Assembly (NCBI GenBank): GCA_002344965.1
Contig: DDUU01000002.1
Coordinates: forward strand, 1-29,844
Source of the DNA: Candidatus Tepidiaquacellales bacterium UBA2330
GTDB lineage: Bacteria > Bacteroidota > Ignavibacteria > Tepidaquicellales > Tepidaquicellaceae
Length of the DNA: 29,844 nucleotides
Direction of reading: 5' to 3'
In this document: positions 16,002 through 24,703 of the stretch, piece by piece
Layout: each line of letters begins with the position of its first letter
Numbering within the stretch: the stretch's first letter is position 1
Notes under the pieces: generated by a model
Told to the model about the DNA's origin: nothing
Database searches by the model: none
The model's input: only the letters and a program-made list of their open reading frames with translations
Program-made: the position numbers and the translations under genes

Positions 16002-19000
16002 ATGGCGGGCAAATCAAATCCAATCTGTAAGCAATATAAAATTTTTCTGATCTCATTTGCTGTATTAATTATTTCATCAGCTTATCCTGCATATGCAGCA
16101 AACTATTACATATCAAGTGACGGAAACGACAGTAATAACGGTACCGGAATATCCACTCCATGGGCAACAGTTGCAAAAGTGAATTCCATGATGGCTTCAT
16201 TTGCTCCCGGAGATATGATCCTTTTCAGAAGAGGAGATACTTTCTTCGGACAGTTGACTGTATCGAAGTCCGGTCTTGCAGGAAATGAAATTATTTTCGG
16301 CAGTTACGGCAGCGGTGATCTTCCTGTTATTACCGGTGCAAAGTCGCCTCAAAACTGGATTGTCCATTCGGGAAATATTTATAAAACTACTTTTACTGAT
16401 ACTGTTTCAAATTTATATGTTTCCGGGAAAATTATGAACATCGCGAGGTTTCCGAACAGCGGCTGGCTGAGAACTGATTACGGCATCAGCAATACCGGTT
16501 TCAATGACGCCGCGTTAAATCAGGTTAACGGTTACTGGAATAATGCAACCTGCAGGATCAGAACAAGAGACTGGTCTTACGAAGTAAAGACAGTATCGAA
16601 TTTCAGTTTAGGTAATGTTCAGTTTTCAAGTCCCGTTGTAAATGCGCTTGCTTTTGATTACGGATATTTCTTTGACAATAAATTAAACCTACTTGATGCA
16701 GAAGGTGAATATTTTTACGACATTCCCAATCAGCTCCTGTATTTTTATGCGCCGGGAGGAGTTAATCCAAATTCACTGGAGATTCAGGTGACTGTTAACA
16801 AGTTCAATGTGCATCTTAATGCAGGCGTAAAATTTGTGATCATTGAAAATCTTCATCTCTCATATGCAAAAGATAAAGGAGTGGAAGAAGTTAACGGAAC
16901 GTCAATCACAGTTAGAAACTGCCGTATCAGCAAATCCGATAAAAACGGGATCAGACTTTTCGGGACCGGCCATAAAATAGAAAACAATCTTATCGAAGAC
17001 GTTCTTGATATCGGAATCGTTGCGCAGATCTTTGACGGATTCGTTACAGGTAATACTATAAAACGGACAGGATTAAAACCTGGATACGGCGGAAGCTCCT
17101 GGGGTTATATCGGACTCAGAGCCGAAAGCTCTACAGGTTCTGTCTATACAGGCAACATCATAGACAGCACAGGTTATACGGGTTTTCGGATTGGTCAGAA
17201 TAATCTTTGCGAAAATAATATTATAGATTATTCTTGTCTGATACTTAATGACGGCGGAGGAATTGCTATAGATAATGTCAACGGACTTCAGATCAAAAAC
17301 AACATTATTAAAAACTCAATAGGCAATAAGGATACATCTCCTGCTGCAAATTATAATTTAAGCTATGGCATATATTTCGGAAACACCACTATAAAAAATC
17401 TCATAATCTCAGGAAATACTATTGCGCATAACAGATTTGTAGGAATTTATGTTGATAATACAAATACTCTCGATAATATTCAGATAAGAAATAATATTCT
17501 TTATAATAATCACTGGACACAGATAAAGTTTTCCGATCTCTCAGCTTCATCATTTAAGCCCTCATACAATACAATATGCAAAGGAAATATTTTTTACAGT
17601 CTTAGCTGGAAACAGGTATGTATGGAACATCAGATGTTTCACTCGCTTACGTTCAGCGATTACGGCGTCTTTGACAGCAATTATTATGCTAATCCCTATA
17701 ACGAATATGTTGTAAGAAGAATGATCATGCCTCCGAATTATTCATCAAAGGAATACAGGTTAGCTGAATGGAAATCATCCGTAGGCGAAGATCTGAATTC
17801 GTCTTACAGCCAGTTCTCTTTTGAACAGTATTCAGTTACTGATACACTAAGTAATAATTACATTACAAATCCTCATTTCAACGATACTATTGCCGGCTGG
17901 ACTACATGGCCTTCCGGCTCATCCATTGCGAGAGTTATTCATCCCCTTCTTGACGGCGGCGCGATGAGGATCCGCTGGAACGGCACAGGATATACGGAAA
18001 ATCTCGTTATCAGTAATTCATTTCCAACAACAAAAGGAAGTTTTTATAAGGTCAGCATGAGCGTCGTCGGAGATCAGTCCGGTGACTTTAATCTCTGGGG
18101 CAGATCAAGTCTTCCGCAGGTTTTTGAAATGGGACTGAGAAGATTATACAGGTTTGAACCGTTCAGAAGAGATTATTCTTTTATTTTCAAACCTGACACA
18201 ACCGATCCCGCCACTACGCTTACAACCGGGATGAAACTCCCCGACTCGCTTTACTTTGTTGACAATGTACATATGTATAAAGTCGATGTTCAGAAAATTG
18301 ATTCGACTGAACAGTCAAAAATATTTATAAACGAAACCACCTCCCCGCAGATCTATAATCTGAACGGTATAAGCTATAAAAATCTCGACGGAAGTAATGT
18401 AAACGGCAATGTCATTCAGGTACCTGCCTTTTCTTCAAAGATCCTGATCAATGACGGTGAAATCCAAACGCCGGTCTTAAATCTTAATATGCTTATAGAA
18501 GGTTTGTATGACATAAATACACAACAGACAGTATCAGATACAGTCAGAGTTTATTTAAGAAGTATTAATCCTCCTTATAATAAAGTTGATTCCGCTGTTT
18601 CGGTTTTTAATACTTCAGGTTTTTCATCACTTGAATTTCATAATGTATCCAACGATATAAATTATTACATAAATGTTGTTCACAGAAATTCCACTGACGC
18701 ATGGAGCAAATCCGGAGGTCAGTCATTCAGCTCTTTTGTTCTGAATTATGATTTTACAAATGATTCATCCATGACTTACGGCAATAACGTTATTAAAAAA
18801 GGCGCAAAGTTTTGTTTCTATTCAGGCGATGTTGACAAAGACGGAGCTATAGATCTTACCGACTTAACCTTAATTGATAATTTAGCTTCATCTTTTACGG
18901 CCGGCTATTTAAATTCTGATCTTAACTATGACTTGCTTACGGATATAACAGATCTTACAATCGCAGACAATAATGCTTACAATGTCGTAACTGTGATTAA

Positions 19001-19007
19001 ACCGTAA
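16002..19007 (+). CDS. Secreted right-handed beta-helix protein with CBM-like domain and dockerin-like C-terminus
   Basis: A 1001-residue exported protein. The signal peptide is long (residues 1-33, basic start then ISFAVLIISSAYPAYAA). Residues 35-115 open in the DUF1565/pectate-lyase style (YYISSDGNDSNNGTGISTPW, GDMILFRRGDTF, GNEIIFGSYGSG). Residues about 275-505 are parallel beta-helix coils (IENNLIEDV, VTGNTIKRTG, YTGNIIDSTGYTGFRIG, IKNNIIKNSIG, ISGNTIAHNRFVGIYVDN). Residues about 618-765 resemble a CBM4_9-type jelly roll (NYITNPHFNDTIAGWTTWP, DNVHMYKVDV). Residues 826-1001 are the shared module: IEGLYD, SDTVRVYLRS, VVHRNSTDAWS, calcium loop DVDKDGAIDLTD (943-954) and a decayed second loop DLNYDLLTDITD (973-984) lacking the glycine, ending TVIKP. 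A polysaccharide lyase or hydrolase is plausible, but no catalytic residues could be fixed. It converges with the lamin-tail gene at a 22-bp gap. Confidence 0.85.
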   Translation: MAGKSNPICKQYKIFLISFAVLIISSAYPAYAANYYISSDGNDSNNGTGISTPWATVAKVNSMMASFAPGDMILFRRGDTFFGQLTVSKSGLAGNEIIFGSYGSGDLPVITGAKSPQNWIVHSGNIYKTTFTDTVSNLYVSGKIMNIARFPNSGWLRTDYGISNTGFNDAALNQVNGYWNNATCRIRTRDWSYEVKTVSNFSLGNVQFSSPVVNALAFDYGYFFDNKLNLLDAEGEYFYDIPNQLLYFYAPGGVNPNSLEIQVTVNKFNVHLNAGVKFVIIENLHLSYAKDKGVEEVNGTSITVRNCRISKSDKNGIRLFGTGHKIENNLIEDVLDIGIVAQIFDGFVTGNTIKRTGLKPGYGGSSWGYIGLRAESSTGSVYTGNIIDSTGYTGFRIGQNNLCENNIIDYSCLILNDGGGIAIDNVNGLQIKNNIIKNSIGNKDTSPAANYNLSYGIYFGNTTIKNLIISGNTIAHNRFVGIYVDNTNTLDNIQIRNNILYNNHWTQIKFSDLSASSFKPSYNTICKGNIFYSLSWKQVCMEHQMFHSLTFSDYGVFDSNYYANPYNEYVVRRMIMPPNYSSKEYRLAEWKSSVGEDLNSSYSQFSFEQYSVTDTLSNNYITNPHFNDTIAGWTTWPSGSSIARVIHPLLDGGAMRIRWNGTGYTENLVISNSFPTTKGSFYKVSMSVVGDQSGDFNLWGRSSLPQVFEMGLRRLYRFEPFRRDYSFIFKPDTTDPATTLTTGMKLPDSLYFVDNVHMYKVDVQKIDSTEQSKIFINETTSPQIYNLNGISYKNLDGSNVNGNVIQVPAFSSKILINDGEIQTPVLNLNMLIEGLYDINTQQTVSDTVRVYLRSINPPYNKVDSAVSVFNTSGFSSLEFHNVSNDINYYINVVHRNSTDAWSKSGGQSFSSFVLNYDFTNDSSMTYGNNVIKKGAKFCFYSGDVDKDGAIDLTDLTLIDNLASSFTAGYLNSDLNYDLLTDITDLTIADNNAYNVVTVIKP

Positions 19008-19029
19008 AACTGTTTTATATTAAATAAAT

Positions 19030-20778
19030 TTATTCTAATTTCGAAGCAATAACAACCGGCACTTTCATATTTTCCAATGCGCCTCCTCTTTCGTCAATTG
19101 CTTCTATCATTACTATATAAACTCCTGTTCTGAGCTTTTGATTACCATTATCAAGTCCGTTGAAAACAGTCTCGCCGGAACTCCCGGCTGCGGAATTATT
19201 TATTATTGTCCGGACTTCCCTTCCTTTTATATCAAATACTTTTATTCTGATCTGCGCTATATTTGATTTAAGTTTATAACTGATTACGGCAAAGTCTTCA
19301 TATCCGTCCCCGTCCGGAGAAAATGGATTTGGCGATACGGAAATTTTTGATTCGCTTTTTATACCTGATGTGTAAATGCTGTTTAATTTTCCCGGTGTTG
19401 CTCCTGAAGGATCTGCAGATGAGCTCCAGCTGTGTCTGTCTCCTGATATAAATTTCGGATTAATTTTTTCAAGAGATATGCCTTTAGTTGTTTCTATGTT
19501 CGGATTATGAAATCCTGATTCATAATTTACTGCGTCAACGGTATTATTCATACTGTCTGTTATCATAATTCTTTCACCTGTATTTGACAGACTCATAGCA
19601 CTTATAAATGTTATCCTTCTGCGGTTTTCATTGGTATTTAAATAAGGATATGCCTGATAAAGAGAAGTATCATGTGCTATAATAAAATATTCTCCGGGAT
19701 TTAAAATAAAATCCGAATCTGATATTGTCATTATATTAGTACTCTCCGCATATTTCCATTTTTTTAAATTAACTGATGTGCCTGTGTTATTCAAAATCTC
19801 CAGCCATTCCGAATGACCTGTCAGAGGGTCATACATAATTTCGTTAATTACAACTCCGCCGCCGCCGGTCTGATTGCTGATGTAGATTTTTTTAAATATT
19901 TTATTATTTAAAGTGTCCTCATCTTCAGTGAATTTAATTTCTGCTATGAACATTTTGTATCCCGTATCTGCAGGTGTATGCGAACATTGATGCTGCAATG
20001 AGTCTCCACTAATTAGTGAGGCAAAATTTTGCATACAAATTCTCTCATTTATCTGACCGATGCTGTCGTTATTCAAATCGGAATAAATTGCCGCGCTGAA
20101 TAAGTTAGCTGTGTTTAAACCTGTATTCCTGATATTTAACTTCATATTAATTTCCCCGCCGGAATATGGATAGAGCGGAATTGTTTCAAATGAAAAAAGT
20201 CTCACGTCATAATCAAAAGGTGTAACCGAATTTCTTTTTCCGGGTGTAGCTTTATCCGGGTGAACGGACGAACTCCAGTTTGAGGAATTGTTTGTATTTT
20301 CTCCGCTTTGTTTTCTCTCAAGCGAAAGACCTGATACTCCTCCCCATGAACTGTTATATGTCAGTGAATCTGATATATCGCCTGAAACATTATAGACGAC
20401 CACATTTTCATTTCCGGAATTATTCAAAGCGCTCCATGCTGAAGACTGCAAAACAATTCCGTAAAACAGCGGATATTGATTTCTGAAACTGACGGAGTCT
20501 TCACAAACGACTGCAAATGAATCAGGAAGCAACTGAATATTAAACGCAGTAATTATTCTGAGCGGATTCCCGGCTGCAGCGTCACGCCATTTCCAGTTCT
20601 GTAAATTTACAGGAGTCTGTGAAACATTTTTCAGCTCAAACCATTCTTTAGCCGGTGAGACAGGAGCGTACATTACTTCATTTATTATGATCTGCGGATA
20701 TACAGGCGGAGTAAAAATTGAGAAAGAGTAAAAAAGAATGGAGACCATTAAAGCGGCAAACGTCGTTTTCATATTCAT
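19030..20778 (-). CDS. Secreted lamin-tail domain protein with FlgD-like C-terminus
   Basis: A 582-residue exported protein. A signal peptide covers about residues 1-28. Residues 30-180 and 308-465 are two lamin-tail (LTD) domains: each opens with INEVMY or INEIMY, then EWFELKN or EWLEILN and a W-x-W/W-x-Y strand, and ends in a W-S-S-S-x-x-P-x-x-A-T-P-G-K motif. Residues about 190-300 between them look like a CARDB-type Ig domain (MKLNIRNTGLNTANLFSA). Residues 478-582 are a FlgD-like C-terminal domain (VSPNPFSPDGDGYEDF, VFDIKGREVRTI, TGVYIVMIEA), a class related to T9SS-type sorting domains but lacking the LLK end. Family members are extracellular; roles in DNA or surface binding are poorly defined. 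The gene is divergent from the NlpC/P60 gene. The start at 20778 is ATG; a second ATG two codons later is equally possible. Confidence 0.87.
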   Translation of the reverse strand: MNMKTTFAALMVSILFYSFSIFTPPVYPQIIINEVMYAPVSPAKEWFELKNVSQTPVNLQNWKWRDAAAGNPLRIITAFNIQLLPDSFAVVCEDSVSFRNQYPLFYGIVLQSSAWSALNNSGNENVVVYNVSGDISDSLTYNSSWGGVSGLSLERKQSGENTNNSSNWSSSVHPDKATPGKRNSVTPFDYDVRLFSFETIPLYPYSGGEINMKLNIRNTGLNTANLFSAAIYSDLNNDSIGQINERICMQNFASLISGDSLQHQCSHTPADTGYKMFIAEIKFTEDEDTLNNKIFKKIYISNQTGGGGVVINEIMYDPLTGHSEWLEILNNTGTSVNLKKWKYAESTNIMTISDSDFILNPGEYFIIAHDTSLYQAYPYLNTNENRRRITFISAMSLSNTGERIMITDSMNNTVDAVNYESGFHNPNIETTKGISLEKINPKFISGDRHSWSSSADPSGATPGKLNSIYTSGIKSESKISVSPNPFSPDGDGYEDFAVISYKLKSNIAQIRIKVFDIKGREVRTIINNSAAGSSGETVFNGLDNGNQKLRTGVYIVMIEAIDERGGALENMKVPVVIASKLE

Positions 20779-20906
20779 CGTAATTTAAGTTAGCAAAAAA
20801 TTCAGTAACTGTGCATTCGAAGCAGGTAAATTTCATTTCATATTACATTGAAAGCGCATAATATTTTTTTAAAATTCACGAAACAAAATAAACATTTATA
20901 ATTCAG

Positions 20907-21773
20907 ATGAGCAAGTTAAAATTAATTATATATTTAATTTTATTTCTAACAGCGTCCGGAATTTATTCACAGGAAAATACAACGCTGTATGCAGTAGCTG
21001 TAAAATATACTCCCGTGCTTAATACACCTGACTTTGAAAGTGTATTCGGAGGACCTGAACGTGACAAAGTGAAACTTGACGGTCAGGGTCTTATTAGGGA
21101 AATGGAATTTATTGCTTTTCCGAATACTGTCTTTGAAATAACGGAGAGAATTCAGAAAGACGGTTACAGCATATTTAGAATTGTAACTTCAGATTATCCA
21201 TATGAATCTTCGCCTCTGTATATTGACAGCAGATTTGTCGAAGTAAAATCGGACAAACCGTCTGACAGATTAAAAGTTATGCCTGAAAGAAATGAAATTA
21301 TTGAAAGCATTTTATCTCTTGAAGGAAAGAATTATATGTGGGGAGGAAATTACGGAGACGGCGTAGAAGAACTCCTTAATTATTACAAACCCGCTTCAGA
21401 GATAGACGCATCGGAAAAAACAAACTGGTGTCTGAAAGGAGTTGACTGTTCGGGACTTATTTATCAGGCGACCGGCGGAGCTACGCCGAGGAATACTTCA
21501 TCGCTCGTAATATACGGAGAAGGACTGAATATAGAAGGTAAGAGTTTAGAGGAAATTGCTGAAATGCTGAAACCTCTTGATATCATTGTTTGGAGCGGTC
21601 ATGTTATTGTAATTCTTGATAAAAATACCGTAATAGAAAGTTCGCCTGATGAAGGAGTTCACAGGTCAATGCTGACTGAAAGACTGAACGAAGTAATGAA
21701 TGAAAGAACCGCAGTTAATGACTGGGCTTCCTCAACGGGCAAAAGATTTGTAATAAGAAGATGGATAGAGTAA
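20907..21773 (+). CDS. Secreted NlpC/P60-family cysteine peptidase
   Basis: A 288-residue exported protein. A signal peptide covers residues 1-21 (cleavage near IYS/QEN). Residues about 26-115 probably form an SH3-like targeting region (VAVKYTPVLNTPD, VFEITERIQKDGYSIFRIV). Residues about 128-288 are an NlpC/P60 domain: YMWGGNYGDG (143-152), catalytic Cys181 in GVDCSGLIYQ and His232 in WSGHVIVIL; the third, polar residue is not certain. The insertion between YMWGG and the Cys motif (about 30 residues, with Cys175) is longer than usual. NlpC/P60 enzymes cut gamma-D-glutamyl to diaminopimelate or related bonds in peptidoglycan peptides, so this likely acts on the wall in the periplasm. It is divergent from the lamin-tail gene and convergent with the Bax-inhibitor gene, so it is a single-gene unit. 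Confidence 0.88.
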   Translation: MSKLKLIIYLILFLTASGIYSQENTTLYAVAVKYTPVLNTPDFESVFGGPERDKVKLDGQGLIREMEFIAFPNTVFEITERIQKDGYSIFRIVTSDYPYESSPLYIDSRFVEVKSDKPSDRLKVMPERNEIIESILSLEGKNYMWGGNYGDGVEELLNYYKPASEIDASEKTNWCLKGVDCSGLIYQATGGATPRNTSSLVIYGEGLNIEGKSLEEIAEMLKPLDIIVWSGHVIVILDKNTVIESSPDEGVHRSMLTERLNEVMNERTAVNDWASSTGKRFVIRRWIE

Positions 21774-21791
21774 ATCAATAACTATATAAAA

Positions 21792-21831
21792 AAAACGGAT
21801 CTGCAAAAGTATTTATCTGCAAATCCGTTTT
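21792..21831. terminator. Bidirectional terminator
   Basis: AAAACGGAT (21792-21800) pairs with ATCCGTTTT (21823-21831); TGCA/TGCA extends the stem beyond a single C-A mismatch. A flanking A run on the left and T4 on the right suit both the NlpC/P60 gene (plus) and the Bax-inhibitor gene (minus, ends 21850). Confidence 0.8.
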
Positions 21832-21849
21832 AAAAAAATTAAAACCTGA

Positions 21850-22566
21850 TTATTTTCTGTCACCCATAATTCTCAAAAGGAATAGAAACATATTTATAAA
21901 ATCAAGATACAGCATCAGGGATCCCATTACCGCTGCCTTCTTTCCGTCCTCTGTTTCAAAATCCATAGACTGACTCATTTGTTTTATTCTCTGAGTGTCA
22001 TAAGCGGTCAGACCTACAAATATCAGAACCCCGGCATAGCTTATGATCCAGTAAAGTGTCGGACTGTTCAGAAAAATGTTTACTACGGAAGCAATTATCA
22101 GACCGATAAGTCCCATAAAAAAGAACGCTCCGAATTTTGACAGATCCATTTTTGTAACATAACCGAAGACACTGACTGAGCCGAACATTGCGGCGCAGAT
22201 GAAAAATGTAGATGCAATTGAAGCGCTTGTGTATATCAGAAATACCGAAGCCATTGTAAGACCTGTAAGAGCAGAGTAAAAGAAAAATGCTCCGACAGCA
22301 ACAGCTGCTGACATTTTTTTAATTGCAAATGTGAGTCCGATTACAACTCCGAGCTGAAGTATTACAATTCCGAAGAATAAAAAAGAATTGTTAAACAATG
22401 TTTCAGCAAATGACGAGCCGGAAATTCCCCAGGCAATAACGCCGGTGAGAGCAAGTCCCATTGCCATCCAGTTATATACATTCAGCAAAAATTTTCTTGT
22501 GCTTTCAGTTGTAAAGGAAGCGTCCACCGCTCCAGTATTCTGAAACTGATTATTAAATTGATTCAT
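21850..22566 (-). CDS. Bax inhibitor-1/YccA family membrane protein
   Basis: A 238-residue inner-membrane protein with seven hydrophobic helices. The N-terminal cytoplasmic segment (about residues 1-30) is followed by helices starting at VYNWMAMGLALTGVIAW, LFFGIVILQLGVVIGLTF, AVGAFFFYSALTGLTMAS, STFFICAAMFGSVSVFGYV, FFFMGLIGLIIASVV, YWIISYAGVLIFVGLTAYD and a C-terminal hydrophobic stretch. The family hallmarks GLTAYDTQRIK and LYLDFINMFLFLLRIMG are both present. Family members are proposed to conduct Ca2+ or to protect cells from stress-triggered loss; in bacteria YccA modulates FtsH. A real Shine-Dalgarno site (AGGAG, 9 nt before the ATG) is seen, unusual in this window. It lies 146 bp after the DinB-like gene on the same strand, so it may have its own promoter. 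Confidence 0.93.
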   Translation of the reverse strand: MNQFNNQFQNTGAVDASFTTESTRKFLLNVYNWMAMGLALTGVIAWGISGSSFAETLFNNSFLFFGIVILQLGVVIGLTFAIKKMSAAVAVGAFFFYSALTGLTMASVFLIYTSASIASTFFICAAMFGSVSVFGYVTKMDLSKFGAFFFMGLIGLIIASVVNIFLNSPTLYWIISYAGVLIFVGLTAYDTQRIKQMSQSMDFETEDGKKAAVMGSLMLYLDFINMFLFLLRIMGDRK

Positions 22567-22712
22567 TTATTATTTCTCCTGTATGTTTGATTGGTAAAAA
22601 AAATTTTTTTCTCATTAACGGATTGAGACATGGAAATTCTTAATTTAGTTCCGTAAGATCAATCACCGGTAAATCCTGAAAATTAAATTTTCGTAAACTC
22701 AATTTATATTTA

Positions 22713-23213
22713 TTAAGGAAGCGGATCCATACCCATTGCTGACCATTCTTCTTTTGCAGGTCCGTAAATTCCGGGTACTTTCAGTCCTGCCTGTCTCATC
22801 AGCACTGTCATCTGACCTCTGTGATGCGTCTGATGAAGATTCAGATACATCAGCGTTAATCCTTTTTTCCATTTCTCACCATACATTTCGTCCTCTTCCT
22901 GAAGCTTTTCATCGTTCCAGTTTTTTGATAACTCATTTAAAAGTGAATCGGATGCTTTACTGTAAGCAGCAGTTAAATCCGCAACATTAGCCGGCTGCTG
23001 TTCATTTACTTCAGGTCCTTCCACTTTAAGTCCTGCATTAGCCATCATTTCCGGAATCGTAACTGCAAGATGCCATGCCAGATAACCGAGAGTTCTGCCT
23101 TCAGGATATACTTTTATATTCAATGATTCATCCGAAAGAGAGTTAAATACTTTTAAAGTAGAATCACTTTCATACTTCCAGTCTTTTTTGAAATCTTCCA
23201 ATGATCTGTACAT
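22713..23213 (-). CDS. DinB/YfiT-like four-helix protein
   Basis: A 166-residue cytoplasmic protein of the DinB superfamily of four-helix, metal-binding proteins. The expected metal-binding histidines are in place: His48 in AWHLAV at the end of helix 2, and His127 with His130/131 in LHQTHHRGQM on helix 3. The family's usual length is 150-170 residues. The C-terminal part (MRQAGLKVPGIYGPA, EEW) is typical. Many members are thiol-dependent transferases or have no known activity; the Bacillus DinB name reflects damage induction, which cannot be inferred here. It lies 22 bp after guaB on the same strand and is probably its operon partner. Confidence 0.88.
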   Translation of the reverse strand: MYRSLEDFKKDWKYESDSTLKVFNSLSDESLNIKVYPEGRTLGYLAWHLAVTIPEMMANAGLKVEGPEVNEQQPANVADLTAAYSKASDSLLNELSKNWNDEKLQEEDEMYGEKWKKGLTLMYLNLHQTHHRGQMTVLMRQAGLKVPGIYGPAKEEWSAMGMDPLP

Positions 23214-23235
23214 AATATAATATAATTAAGTTAAA

Positions 23236-24702
23236 CTATTTTAATCCGTAATTCGGAGCTTCCTTTGTAATCCTGACATCATGAGGATGTGATTCTTTCA
23301 GTCCGGCGTTTGTGATCATTACAAATTTTGATTTTGTTTTCATCTCGTGAATGTTCTTTGCGCCGCAATATCCCATAGATGATCTGAGTCCTCCGATGAT
23401 CTGAAAAATCGTATCTCCTACATTTCCTTTATAAGGTACAATTCCCTCAATGCCTTCCGGTACAAGCTTACTGATATCATCTTCAGCATCCTGAAAATAC
23501 CTGTCTTTGCTTCCGTGCTTCATCGCTTCTATTGAACCCATTCCCCTGTATACTTTAAAACTTCTTCCTTCATATAAAACTTTTTCACCGGGAGCTTCTT
23601 CCGCTCCGGCAAAATATCCGCCCAGCATTACGCTGTCCGCTCCTCCTGCAATTGCCTTTGAAACATCTCCGGTCTGCTTAACTCCTCCGTCAGAGATCAC
23701 AGGGATATTTCTTTTAGCAGCTGCTGCCGAACATTCAAACACCGCCGTCATCTGAGGAATACCCACTCCCGCAATAATACGTGTAGTGCAGATTGAACCT
23801 GCTCCGATGCCTACTTTGATACAGTCTGCTCCTGCCTTTATCAAAGCTGTTGTCGCTTCAGCTGTTGCTACATTTCCGGCAATCAGCTCAACATTAAAAT
23901 TTTTCTTGATTTTCCTTATCATTTCTATCACGCCTTTTGAATGTCCGTGCGCGGTATCCACTACAATTACATCGACACCGGAATTCACAAGAAGCTTCAC
24001 CCTGTCAAGCGTATCTGCTGAAATTCCGACTGCAGCACCGACTCTCAGTCTTCCGAAATTATCCTTGCTTGCGTTTGGAAATTTCTTGCGCTTTTGAATA
24101 TCCTTAAATGTAATGAGTCCTTTTAATATCCCGTTCTTATCTACGACAGGAAGCTTTTCAATTCTGTATCTTTGCAGTATTACTTCAGCTTTTTCAAGAT
24201 CAGTTCCGACCGGAGCAGTAACAAGATCTTTCTTTGTCATTATCTCCGATACTGACTGAGTTACATCCGGCTCGAATCTAAGATCCCTGTTTGTTAATAT
24301 TCCAATCAGCTTATTTGATGAGTCGATGATAGGAATTCCGGATATGCTGTACTGCTGCATAAGCATCAGAGCATCAGATATTTTTTTATCTGAAGTAAGC
24401 GTGATCGGATTCCTGATCATTCCGCTTTCGCTTCTCTTTACCTTATCCACTTCAGACGCCTGCCTTTCGGCAGTCATGTTTTTGTGAATGATCCCCATTC
24501 CTCCTTCTCTTGCTACTGCAACAGCCATTTCACTTTCAGTAACAGTGTCCATTGCTGCAGACAGCAGAGGAATATTAAGGGTAATGTTTTTTGTAAGTCT
24601 TGTGCTGAGATCCACATCTCTCGGCAATACCGCCGAGTGAGCGGGTATCAGAAGTATATCGTCAAATGTGATCGCGGTACCCGTTATTTTTCCGGTTTGC
24701 AT
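23236..24702 (-). CDS. guaB: Inosine-5'-monophosphate dehydrogenase
   Basis: A full-length 488-residue IMP dehydrogenase, which oxidises IMP to XMP with NAD+, the committed step of guanine nucleotide synthesis in the cytoplasm. Seen in order: TFDDILLIPAHSAVLPRDVD (residues 12-31), NIPLLSAAMDTVTE (43-56), two CBS domains (about 93-210), VVDTAHGHSKG (247-257), GNVAT (276-280), the active-site loop GIGAGSICTTRIIAGVG with catalytic Cys305, ISDGG (336-340), YRGMGS (385-390) and the mobile flap with RYFQ (Arg401-Tyr402). It ends without the usual Lys/Arg extension. The ATG lies one nucleotide after the TGA stop of the M23 peptidase gene (TGAAATG), so translation is probably coupled. It is followed by the DinB-like gene after 22 bp. 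Nothing is missing. Confidence 0.97.
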   Translation of the reverse strand: MQTGKITGTAITFDDILLIPAHSAVLPRDVDLSTRLTKNITLNIPLLSAAMDTVTESEMAVAVAREGGMGIIHKNMTAERQASEVDKVKRSESGMIRNPITLTSDKKISDALMLMQQYSISGIPIIDSSNKLIGILTNRDLRFEPDVTQSVSEIMTKKDLVTAPVGTDLEKAEVILQRYRIEKLPVVDKNGILKGLITFKDIQKRKKFPNASKDNFGRLRVGAAVGISADTLDRVKLLVNSGVDVIVVDTAHGHSKGVIEMIRKIKKNFNVELIAGNVATAEATTALIKAGADCIKVGIGAGSICTTRIIAGVGIPQMTAVFECSAAAAKRNIPVISDGGVKQTGDVSKAIAGGADSVMLGGYFAGAEEAPGEKVLYEGRSFKVYRGMGSIEAMKHGSKDRYFQDAEDDISKLVPEGIEGIVPYKGNVGDTIFQIIGGLRSSMGYCGAKNIHEMKTKSKFVMITNAGLKESHPHDVRITKEAPNYGLK

Positions 24703-24703
24703 T

